From: Nemopilema nomurai
Taxonomy: Eukaryota; Cnidaria; Scyphozoa; Rhizostomeae; Rhizostomatidae
Length of the DNA stretch: 64,000 bases
NCBI GenBank assembly: GCA_003864495.1
Contig: ML133383.1
Coordinates: 2,067,560-2,131,559 of the forward strand
Reading direction: 5' to 3'
The notes under the pieces were generated by a model, which was not told the origin of the DNA, made no database searches, and was given only the letters and a program-made list of their open reading frames with translations. Position numbers and translations under genes: made by a program. This document shows, one piece after another, positions 32,801 through 43,500 of the stretch (its first letter is position 1; every line of letters starts with the position of its first letter).

Positions 32801-35199
32801 CAAACATAAACAAATTTGGTGTCAATGATAGCACAGTACACTACTGTTCTGAAATTAATTATATAGTAATTAATTTATAATCTTGATGCTAGAAGTTTCA
32901 GACCATCAATCAGTCTAAAAAAATAGTCTTGAGAATAATCTTTGCTGACAACCCAAGTACTTTAAGGTTAAGTAAAAAAGTTCAGAAGTTCTGTACAATG
33001 TGCTGCGAAATTCTCTGCTAGATTTCTATAAATGAAAAGCTTCAATAGCTTTATATGTAAAGCCCCATTTTATAAAATTAATAACCTATGAATCCCATCA
33101 TGACTGCATTCAACTCTGGTCTCCCATGTTGTTCCGACTGGAACACCTATAAAAATGATGTTTGAAAAATATGTGTTTTTGAAGCTGCTGGAAAAGGGAG
33201 GGCTGTGAAATAAGTCTATTGAGCGAGATTAAGTTAAAGGCATTGACTCATAGTAAATAGCGGTTCCTGCAGGGGGTTTGTCTGTATTCATGTGATGAGT
33301 TTGTTTTCATGTGATCTGACATCAACCTATAGTATTGTTTGGTTATAACATCATATGTGCAGTTTGCTTGACAGCCAATCAAATTGGTGTGGCTTTGAAA
33401 GTGACTTAGCAATTTTTGCAATTTGGGTATATGCTTTCCATTTACCATGACTCAATGCCTTCAAAAATTATTCTGTTGACAGTGAAGGAGTTTAAAATAA
33501 ATCATTTCCATATTTCTTCAAATGGAAAAGGGTTCCTGAAAGGAGTAGCAGCTTGCTTTTAATCATGGTAAAAATTTCATATAAATATTTTATCTAGAAC
33601 ACAACAGATGTATGAATCATTATTCATTTATTTAAAATAAACAATCTTAATCAATAGTGTGATTATTTATAAAAATTCCAAGGATCAACTTCTTAATTAA
33701 GATTAGAGGTAAAATATTTGAATTGCATACCTTCTATTTTTCCAAAAACATTGTCCCTCTTAGTTGGTATGTATTTTCTATACAGTTTGTTTTCATTATT
33801 ATCAACATTATCCTGTAGATGAGCATTATCTGACATCTGTAAATATATGAAGATCATAATAAGGCAAGAAAACAACTTAAAAATTGCAAATGCATGGATA
33901 TATAAATTTACTAAGAACAAATAACATTATAAGTTATTTTCCCATTTTCTGAAAACTTTCTATTTAAAAAAGTTACAAAAATTTTAAACTTAAAATCCCT
34001 GAATTGTGACCAATTCAAGTAGAGAATAAAACAAAATGACTTGAAGCCTAAATTGACAAAGTTTGATGGTTAATAAAAACAAGATAATCCAATTTCAAAA
34101 CCTGCCTCTCCATTTAACCTCCGTGATCTTCTGGGACCAAAGTAAATATTTTGTAATTCCATTTTGTTATCAACTTGTTCCTTTTCATTTTTATAGTTTT
34201 CATTATCTCTCTTTCTCTTTTTTGTCTTTTTCACACCAACAGCAACTTTCTTGGGGTATATCACATTCTGTTTGCAAAGACAATAGTTGTTAGTAATTGT
34301 GGATGTTGACAAATCCATTCAGAATAATAGATTGATTGACTAAGATAAAAGTTAATGATAAATTGAATTAATAGACCTCATAAGCTGTAATTAAGCAACA
34401 AATTAAAAAGTCCTTTTGAAGGTCCCCTCTTTGTACAATGATCCAGATATTCCTATAGAAGTTAAAATTATTTAGAGATTTCTTTTATTATGCCAATCTT
34501 TGCAAATATGCTTTAATAGTTTTGATTTTATTTTCCTTATAAATTGTAAAAAATAGCTCTCTTTCTAACTACATTATGGTAATAGATAGCAGGTCCACAT
34601 CTGCAGTATTGTAGCCACAAATAGCCTGATTTAACAAAAATGTATGCTATTAAATGATAGATAGCAAAATAGCAACAAATAATACTACACTAAAAACTTG
34701 AGATAAGGTATTACAAGCTAATACAAATATAAAGTCGTTAATTAAAAGTCAGACTCAAGTTTGCTGCATAGTTTCTTAAAGTAGCTTTTATCATGCCTAG
34801 GTATAACACTCGGCATTTCTTGGGATTTCAGACCATTGCCATTTGACCAACAATCGCACAAAGCTGAAAGAGGGTTCTTTATATTAAGAAACTTGCAAGA
34901 TGACTAGCTTTTAAATGAAGTCAAAAATTTTGTTATCTGTCTTTTATTCTTCAAAAAGCTGCAAAAACAACTGCCCAAGATTTTAAGTAAGCTTGTTTTT
35001 CCGATTATTAGGATTTATTTCATTGGAATCTTTTCTTTCTGTCTCGCATTTTCGAAGACAAATCGTTGTCGATATCGTAAGATTTGGCAAACTACCAGAC
35101 CATTCCTACCTGCTTCAAGAGTCCAAGGCTTTCTAGAACCTTCCTGTTTTCCTCAATCTTCGACTGCCTTTTCTTTTCATATTCGTTTAGGCCGTTCAT
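29876..35199 (-). CDS. Stand-alone SRA/YDG domain protein
   Basis: Predicted nuclear reader of methylated DNA built around one SRA (SET- and RING-associated, YDG) domain, as in UHRF1 and plant ORTHRUS/SUVH proteins. Nine in-phase exons (high to low): 35199-35110, 34267-34102, 33829-33731, 33146-33086, 32701-32586, 32435-32398, 32256-32211, 31706-31599 and 29997-29876, giving 281 aa. The N-terminal 118 residues are charged, with Lys/Arg-rich stretches (VKKTKKRKR and PRRSRRLNG) likely to be nuclear localisation signals. The SRA domain spans about 119-265: [31 protein letters not shown] (Y162, D165), FTYTG (Y174), [11 protein letters not shown] at 240-242, then [11 protein letters not shown]. 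No RING, PHD, Tudor, ubiquitin-like or SET domain is present, since the ORF closes 40 residues after YDG. It cannot ubiquitinate by itself. Confidence 0.88.
30250..30900. other. GC-richer block inside the SRA gene's last intron
   Basis: Within an AT-rich intron this block is visibly richer in G and C and carries ORFs on both strands: plus 30329-30550, with a good donor TACAAG|GTAAAT at about 30500, and minus 30860-30510 and 30724-30530. The translations look protein-like (a basic [12 protein letters not shown] segment on plus, an amphipathic [15 protein letters not shown] segment on minus) but match nothing I recognise. It may be a nested exon or an old insertion. Confidence 0.3.
33238..33460. 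mobile_element. TTAA-flanked MITE carrying TGAGTCA sites, copy 2
   Basis: It has the same termini as the copy at 27.07-27.31 kb: AGGCATTGACTCATAG at the left and CCATGACTCAATGCCT at the right. TTAA precedes it (33234-33237) and TCAA follows, so the duplication has one mismatch. TGACTCA sites are at 33244-33250 and 33448-33454. It lies in an intron of the SRA gene; the interior is diverged from copy 1. Confidence 0.78.
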
Positions 35200-35505
35200 A
35201 GTTTATATTTCTGTCGTTTTCAATCTAAAAATAAACTAGTATGAGCATGCAATGAGAGCTGAGGGGCTGAGTTGTGCACGTGGAGCCTCGAGTGGAGGAA
35301 AATTGCAAACGAGGATCTTACTTCCACAGTTTCCTAGCAACTGATTTCGAACAAGGTCAACAGAAAAGGCGAAGGTTCAAAGGACAGTCTAGCTCGGTTC
35401 ATTTATTACTTTGCATTACATAAAAGTGATCGAGAAAATGATGAAACTTCTAACCATTTTTGGGAACCCTTGTTTCTGATCCTCCACGCCAGAAAGTGCA
35501 AGAAA
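35200..35505. promoter_or_regulatory. Divergent promoter of SRA and F-box genes
   Basis: About 306 bp separate the start codons of two genes transcribed away from each other, so one region serves both. It is GC-richer than its surroundings. It contains a palindromic E-box CACGTG at 35277-35282 and GTTTCCTAGCAAC at 35329-35341, which fits the RFX X-box. No TATA box is seen. Use of these sites is inference. Confidence 0.5.
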
Positions 35506-37197
35506 ATGGAGAAAGGAAAGGCGAATTGGTTGCTTCTTCCTTCTGAGATACTGAACCATCTGTTTTCATTTCTCCCAGTATCAGACGTGGTTAACGCTGC
35601 AAAGATCGGTGTTAACTGGAATGCCTGTGCTATTGGAGTGCTGCGGAAGGTTAAAATTGATGGGAGTACCCCTTTTGGGGGGAGTTGGCTGGAATGGAAC
35701 AAGGACACCCAAAGCGATGTTGTGAGAAAACAACTGTCTCTATTTGTCAACAGCCTTTGTGAAGTGACAAATAAAATTGAGCACGTGCATTTAGATACAA
35801 ATATGATTGATAGCCAGTCGATTGAAAAGCTCCTAATGCATCAATGTGGAATAAAAACTCTCCTGGTGAACTACAGAAAAGCACGTGCACCACACACCTG
35901 TATTATTCTGCTTGCGTGGGCAGAGCTGTGCTAAATGGAATAATCAGGCACGAACCTACACTCCAGAAACTCAACATTGGCATCGAAGATTATTTCATTC
36001 CATTCAAGCAGCTTACAAAGGTTTTCACAAAAGCAAGCGATTTTTCCCAACCTAAAGTCTGTTGAATTTCTCTCAACAAGTGCTGGGAGTTGTGGATACA
36101 TGGAATATGAGGGTCAACGCTCATTGTTCAATAGAACTGAATGGAAAAAAGCAAGTGAGTTTCTAGAGAAGTTGCTGAGAAACCCTAAAATCGAGGAGCT
36201 AAACTTTGAGCCCTTTCAAGAATTAGGATTGTTGGCTGTTGAATGGGAAGTCTTTTGGCATCCAGATTTTAATGTGATTCTGCATGAGTTTTTCAAAAAG
36301 GGCTGTTTCTCTGGGCTGAAGAAGATTAATATTGACTGCTTGAGTAAAAAAGAACTTGGATGTCTTGAACAGACGTTTACTAAAGATGAAGCCAAGCTGC
36401 TAATTGATAACTGTCCTCATATATCTCATATAGACTCTGATGTTTCATATGATGATATCTTTTTAGACTCGCCTGCAAATCTTGATGACACACCATTGTG
36501 CGAGATGCTTACGAAATATGGCAATCAGCTTGTGTTTCTTAATTGCCCATTCATGACAACATATATTGGTAAATGTGTGATTAAAAACTGTCCAAATATT
36601 GAGACCCTTACAATAGTAGATAGCTCAGATGCTGGATTGGATGATGAGGTTTTTCTTTCATTGGGCAAGCAAGAGAAACTGAAGAAGTTAAAACTAATTT
36701 TTGATGACACACAAATCAATATTGTCGATTTTTTTGAAAATACATTAGGCAGACTCGAAGAGCTGTTTCTAGGCTACAGATCATGTGCTGAGCTCAAAAC
36801 AAGTGTACTTTATGTTATTAAAGAGTGTGGGGCAGGCTTAAGGAAATTATTTTTGCAGTTCTACTTTGATTACTCAGATGAAGAATATCAAAAGATCCTG
36901 AATGGGGTTTTAGGTATTCTTGAGGGCTGCCACAATCTCAGTTGTTTTGGTATAAAGATACGGCAAAAGGAAAGATTTTTTTTATTGGACAATGAATCAC
37001 GGAGAGATGTGACTGCAGAAACAAGGAATTTTTTTTCCAAGGCTGTCAGTGAGATGCTGATATCAAAGCAGAAAGGCTTAAGGTATCTTTATATGTGCCC
37101 ATATGTCCATATGGAGCTAGAGGACAGAAGGAAAATTGTTGATGGACTGCCTCAATGCAAATTTGACACTAGTTTTATGACTCCAAAGTTTATCTAG
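35506..37197 (+). pseudogene. F-box/LRR-like gene with two frameshifts
   Basis: F-box proteins bring substrates to SCF ubiquitin ligases. The start at 35506 opens on an F-box (LLPSEILNHLFSFLPVSDVV, about residues 9-28, then NWNACA), followed by leucine-rich-repeat-like sequence without introns to the stop at 37197. The frame is broken twice. The first frame ends at 35934, but similarity of style continues in the next frame from about 35.86 kb (LNGIIRHEPTLQKLNIG) to a stop at 36063-36065, then returns to the original frame (IFPNLKSVEFLS) after T5C3 at 36041-36048. The shifts are opposite in sign, so the long 3' part (over 370 codons) remains open. Either the gene is a young pseudogene, or the sequence has two indel errors near homopolymers. 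If intact it would encode roughly 560 aa. It is not a recognised F-box subfamily. Confidence 0.7.
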
Positions 37198-37899
37198 GGC
37201 TCTATAGATTTCTTGGTCCAAATGTTTAGACCAGGCATTAAAGAAATTACCGCTGAATACTAACTATTGACTCTTTTACCACATATGATCTATGAATACT
37301 TCCAATACACTGCCTTGAAACTGCAGCAGTTGTTAGAGTGGTTGTGAAGGGACAAATGTCCCCTTTTTGCTCTAAATGCGTTAACTTCTTGCATGCTCAA
37401 TACGTTAAAGACTGTTTTAACATAGGTAACGAGTTGCCAATGATATGAATTTTAAGCTTTAAACACTGGTGTTGCTAAGAAATCATTTTTCTGTGTATTC
37501 ATCTCACAGGGTACTAGCATTACCACTATTGTGCTATTTATTCAGTCAATATTTCAAAGAGTAAAAAATTTGCCTTTTTCTTTTGTAGAGAATAATTTAC
37601 CATGAGCATCATTCTAGCAATTACACAAATAACAGTCTTCATTTCATGATCACCATAACGCCACTATTGTGCATTTGATTTGACCCAGTATTAACTTAGA
37701 ATGACCTCCAAATTTTAGAATTACAGATCCATTAGTGTAGTAGGATTAATACTTTGTTCCACACTCTATTGTTGTTATTGCACTTGCGCACGGTAATGAG
37801 TATAAAAAGCCTTGTGATTGTAATTAAGGGCAGTTGTGGAATGGTTAATGAATAATAATCTTATAATATGGTGAAAATTACAAAGATGAGTTTCCCTTT

Positions 37900-38150
37900 G
37901 TGTGAAACTGTCTCATAACTTAAAGCTCTACCACATTAGGGGGGGGGGGGGGGGCGTCTCTTCTCCTCTTCTCGTTAGTCTACCTACTTAGAGAGTTTCT
38001 CTTTAAGTAATTTCGCACTTATAATTCAATATGTTTAATTTATTTTCTAATTGCTCTCTTTTTTATTCTTTAATTATATTAGTTGTATTGTAATTTCTTG
38101 CATTGTATTGTATGTGTGGAATTTTAAATAATGAAACTGAACTGAATCGC
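37900..38150 (+). mobile_element. Possible LINE 3' tail
   Basis: A pyrimidine-rich segment is followed by repeated TTGTATTG words and ends in TGAAACTGAACTGAA. This resembles the 3' ends of CR1/L2-like LINEs, which finish in short simple repeats. No reverse transcriptase is present upstream, so it would be a truncated copy. Confidence 0.3.
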
Positions 38151-38244
38151 CACGCTTCGTCAAAACCAGGATGAAAAAGCATTTTCTTCGGCCATCAAGA
38201 ACTTTATCAATAGTGCATCTAAAAACTGATTGCTGTGTTTTCAT

Positions 38245-38500
38245 TTCTTAGTAGACCGACCATTGTCAAAAAGCAAATTTTCATTTCATTTTCTTAGTAG
38301 ACCGACCATTGTCAAAAAGCAAATTTTCATTTCATTTTCTTAGTAGACCGACCATTGTCAAAAAGCAAATTTTCATTTCATTTTCTTAGTAGACCGACCA
38401 TTGTCAAAAAGCAAATTTTCATTTCATTTTCTTAGTAGACCGACCATTGTCAAAAAGCAAATTTTCATTTCATTTTCTTAGTAGACCGACCATTGTCAAA
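38245..38500. repeat. 46-bp minisatellite, about 5.5 copies
   Basis: The core GACCGACCATTGTC recurs at 38254, 38300, 38346, 38392, 38438 and 38484, exactly 46 bp apart. Internal copies are essentially identical, so the array is recent or homogenised by unequal exchange. The array ends abruptly at CAAAGATCC. Confidence 0.96.
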
Positions 38501-40250
38501 GATCCATTACATCCATAAAAGGAGGGCCTCTAAAACGGATGATTGCAAATTCCAGGTACTTACCAAATTCTCTTTTACATAGATTTCATTTCATAAACCG
38601 TTCATATTTTTCTGTCCGTGCGTTAATGCAGACATCTTTCTTTACTTCGCCTTTCTCCTTTTTTAAATCTACGTTTAAAAGCTTCATACTTTACTTAAAG
38701 GTGACATAAATTGATTGCACAAAAACTCCCGTTGCTCTCCCTACAGACCAAATTGCTTTAAACACTTGTATGACACAAAATCTCTGAGCTAGAATTTTCT
38801 TCCGAGCTTTGTTCTATTTTTGGTTTTTGCCGGAGATGGACAGAAATAGTGTTTTTTGTTTGCAAGTACGCGGTCGTTTATCAATAATTGCGAGAAAGAT
38901 TGTAGTTAGTACTTATTTAAGTACAGTTATAAACCACAAGCAATCCCCATTGATGAAAGGATTCCCAGCAACTCGTACAGCCCTATACAAAATAAGCAGG
39001 TCATTATCTCGAATAAAAATTAGATCAATATAGGATGTCTTTACAGAAACCAAATAACATTTACACTGCTTGTAAGATTTTGAGCCCGGAACTACCAGAC
39101 GCACATGAATTGCAAGGGATACCCAGGGTGGTACTCCTTTGGGGGCAGTTGGTGGCACGTTTAAAGAATTAACAATTATAGATAAAATTTACAAGAATTA
39201 AAATGCCTGATAACCTGCTTGAAAGACCTCGGACAGTAACAGAAATTGCAAACCAAATCCATAAATAAATGTCAGGAAAATCCTACTTTTTATAAATGTC
39301 AAAAAGATGCAATTACCAAATCACTGCGAATGGGTATTCTACATTTTCTAGAAGGGAAAAGGTTCCGGTTTCCTTCTAGTTTAGCAGGCATTTTACTTCA
39401 CCGATCTGGAAACGAATACCCTAAAGCTTTGACTATAGATACTGCTCCAACGTGTAAATGAAACGGTTAATAACACAAACATTACAATTCAGCAGTGAAT
39501 ATTAACTTTTTTTATCATCTACCGAAAGAGCAAGTTCATGTACAGTCAAGAATATCAGGTGTATATTATGTTAATGCATTCTAATACTGTCTAATTGAAT
39601 AAATCTCTTTCATCATATTAAATGATTAAAACGACTATAATACTGTTGAATTTGAAGCAAAACAAAAAATCACGCAATAAAGTGCAATGTTTGGAATATA
39701 GCAACATAAACTGCTTGTTTGCTATTGGCTAATTCTGAATGAAAAATTTTAGGATCACAATACTCTTATGAATCGAAGAAGGTTAGACATTTTACTTGAC
39801 GAAAAAGAATAAGACCATAAGTATCTACAGCGTTCAACATCTATATAACTCGAAATTAGTCATCATCACCCTACATCTAGGCACATGGTTTTGATGACTG
39901 TCACTAAAGTGCCCTACGTATGTCAACCAGCCAGCGAGACCCCAGTATGGAAAGAAAACGTGGCACACAATAACAATTACTTGGCCTATGGTACACACAG
40001 TCATTCAAAGCAGCATTTAATTCACAAGCAAATATACATTATTAGTTTTGTTAACAGTAACACTATGTTTGCAATCAGAAGTAAACATCTTTGTTGTTTT
40101 GTTGTCCTTTGTCATTGCGCGTGCGAAAGTTGGTGTATAGGAAATGAAGTACCTGGTGCACATCTTAAACAGGTAATTTCAGCATCTGGTGCACTGGAAA
40201 GTGACCTCCCATACTGGGCGATACTTAAGTGGATGCTTCGAATAAACAGC

Positions 40251-40256
40251 TTTATT
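40251..40256 (-). terminator. Polyadenylation signal of the SLC22 gene
   Basis: TTTATT on the plus strand reads AATAAA on the minus strand, about 280 nt past the SLC22 stop codon. It is the first canonical signal I noticed downstream. Confidence 0.45.
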
Positions 40257-40534
40257 TAGCGCTTGTATTATCTATTAAAACATCGTGCTACTAGTTATTA
40301 ATATCGGACTAAGTTGAGACTGTATAAATTTTCTGGAAACAGCAGCTAACGATAGAGTCAGAGCACAACCCAAGTATGCAAAAGCAAAGCGTGTCATGTT
40401 GACCTCATGCAAACAGGCAGCATGTAAGGCAAATTGGAAAATTATCTTTTTACACTGGATAACAAGCATTGGAGCTAGTCAAGATCATGTTATACTTGAT
40501 AAAAGCATTTCAATGAATTGTTCTGTTATCGTTT

Positions 40535-43500
40535 CTAAACATTAGCAAGGCTTTCCTTTAAAATTTCATCGTCTGTTCCCCTCTCTCTCAACTCTAAGTC
40601 ACCAGTTTTTGTTCCCTCAACATCCTCAACAGTATCTGGTAGCTTGATTCCTCGTGTCTCTGGTAGAAGAAGCGATACTCCGGCAGCGACCAAAGAGAAG
40701 CCACCAAAAACTAAAAATGGCAGCTCTCTGAACGTATAGTGGCTCTAAAATAAAAAACCAGATTGTGAGCAATGTGCCTTGAGTTGACTGCTATGAAACT
40801 ACTGTAATATCTGTGTGGCAAATTTGAATACCTGAAATATTGAGCTAATTCAACAATCGATAGTAGTGCTCAGCTGTTAGTCAAAGCTGGTTATTGGTAA
40901 CACAACATTAACAATAAAACATATCTTTACTTTCTATATTCAAACCACTATGTTTGATCAACAACTTTTAGCCAAGTCCAAATGATAAAAAAGCAGCTTT
41001 CTTCTATTTACTCTCCAACGTCCGACCATTCCACTCGTGATAACTTTTTTAAGACTAGTACTTCACTAATTAAAAACAACCTTAAACTAGAAACCATAAT
41101 CTAGCAAACATAGTTTCGCAAGCATAGTCTACAAAGCATAGTTTACAAAGCATAGTTTAGCAACTGTTATAATGAAGGTAATAGGGACTTCATTACAAAC
41201 AGGTGCTGTAGATTCGAAGAATAGAATTGCCCGTCTTCTAGGCCTGGATTCAGGAGGGGGTTCTGGATTCTAGGGCAACTAAACTTGATCCAACAGTGAC
41301 ATAAATCAATTTTCAAATCAGTTTTCTTACACGAGAAGAGCTAGCTGATGAAAATATGTAAGTGGTAGATAATTATGAAAATAAGCAAAGTGAAATGCGC
41401 AGATAATTACCAGTACTTAATTAACTATAATTTTAGAAAAAGGAACTTCACTAAAGAGCATAGTTTTAGCATTTATGCCGTGATTCAAGGGACAGAAGAT
41501 TCAGTATTGAAAGACTTTGTAGGATAACCTTTATCATCTGATGAAGATTATAGGAAATACGGAAAATAAACGAACGGGACTACCACAACGAATAAAGCAT
41601 GGGCCTGGCATTTACACGGGAACTGATGGAACCGTTCCAAACAGAACCGCTAGCCGTACCCAAACAGGTCCGACTAGAAAGTAGGTACCGTATAGAACGG
41701 TACTGAAAAGTTTGGTGTGTACACCCAGAACGGTTAACCCCAAGTACACGTAGAAATGAGGCGAGAGGAAATTAGACTGGAGGCAATTCGCTTTGCGTGA
41801 ATGGATAAAAAGAAACGGTTCTGCACTGTAAGGTTCCAAAGACATTGTGTGAACGGGAATCCTATCCGCATCTACGCGGAACAGTTAGAAGCAATTTCAT
41901 TCATTGTTAAAAGGTAATTTTTCCTTTCAGCAAATGGTGAAGTCGAGGATTATACAAAGGAAGTTGAGTGATGGTTTCGATACTGAATTTTGGATTCAGC
42001 AGTGAAGAAGAAGTGAAGTTATTACTCACCAGAAGAAGAATCTGAGGTGCAATCATCCCACCAGCTCTTGTCCAGAAAGTGCAGCCACCCATGGCAACAT
42101 TTCTAAAGGTAAGATAGAATATCTATGAGAAACACCTAAGATAGAATATCTATGAGAAACATCTAAACCAATCACATGCAAAATATGTCTTTTCAATAAA
42201 AATTGACGCGCTTAACCCAGTGTTACAGAGGAAGGAAGATAAATCAATAACAGAACACCATCAGGATAAAGATGCAAGAGGTTTGGTAGAAATAGTAAAA
42301 AGGTATTGGCCTAATATCAAAACTGATGTTGTTTGTGTGATTGTGTGTGAAGGGGTAGTAAAGTGGTGCTAGCAAAAAGCCTTCGTGAATCATATCAACA
42401 TTAACTGGTCAATATATTAAAGTCCCTGAGGCAAATGCCTTGCTTTGAAAACTTTGCAGACGAGTGATTAACGATACAGCTTGCCCTTGCAAAGAAATTG
42501 TGGATCCTAATTCTAACTAACACGAAAAATAACATGGGGTGCGTTGTGCGGGAAACCAGCAAAAATTGGGAAATTGTCAGTACCTGATGATCGTTGGAAA
42601 CAGCTCAGAAGTGAAAAGAAATATCGACGCGAATCCAGCCGCTATAAAAAACTTTCCAGCTAAGGCAAAGATAGTTGCTACCACTTTTATGTCTGTTCCA
42701 CTGCCTGTAAAAGAGTCAAAAGCACTTTAAATCGCGAAAAGAAAAGAGAAGAGAAGGGGAAAAAAGAGGGTTTCTAAAACACTCAAAAGAAATTGAAAGT
42801 ATTATAAAAGTGTTTGGTAAAGGTAATTTTTCCACGTGGCCTAGTTTGGGAAAAATTGTGCTACCATTGTACCATCGGGAACTTACCATTGTACTATCGG
42901 ACATAAACACGACATTTTGTTGGGAAGTTTTTAGTTAATAAAGAAAACTTTTTTAGTTAAAACATTTAAAGAATTTCTCACTCGTTTTACTTGGGATTGT
43001 CCCAGCAATAATACATGATGCACCCCCAGCTGTGTAGTAGAAGCATAAGGGATAACGTCGGCCGAACCTGCAAAGGACGGGGGAACATAATGCTAATTCG
43101 TGCTTGCATGGTTTAGTGAAAAGGAAAGAGGGGGTGGAAAGATGAATGAAGGAAATAGTTAAGGAAATAGCTTAGTGAAGGAATTGTAATGAACAGGACT
43201 GTGACAAAAAGGTTTACAAGCACACGTGTATTTGGCCAATCCATTCAAAGGCAAAAAATAATTTTAAACACTAGACGCTTCATCGATCTTTGCACCCTCC
43301 CCACTATGGTACAGCTTTCATATCTCCTTCGGACCCAAGAAATGTGAATATCAAATATTTTAGATGGAGTTGAGAGGAACATGACAATCCGATTATATTA
43401 TGATGTAGATAATTTTGAAGTAAATAATTGAGTAACTAGTCTTTAACAAACCCAGTCCTAGCGATTGCCACAGAAGTGCGAGTGAAGCACGCAAAAGATG

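Larger units (their letters stand above)
37198..40534. other. Intergenic, repeat-rich
   Basis: It holds the F-box 3' end (ATTAAA near 37236), a run of 17 G at about 37940, a possible LINE 3' tail and a 46-bp minisatellite. ORFs at 38809-39033, 39246-39461 and 39885-40259 show no recognisable domain. The right end includes the 3' untranslated region of the SLC22 gene. Confidence 0.5.

Noticed and set aside
34745..34868. Minus-strand exon-like ORF (acceptor CTCTTTCAG, then CDCWSNGNG, ending at a stop) inside SRA intron 1
   Set aside because: Its phase does not fit the SRA first exon, and the nine-exon chain is complete without it.
39885..40259. Plus-strand 124-aa ORF with a faint resemblance to a discoidin domain start
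   Set aside because: The resemblance rests on a few residues; no W or second Cys pattern and no adjoining exons.
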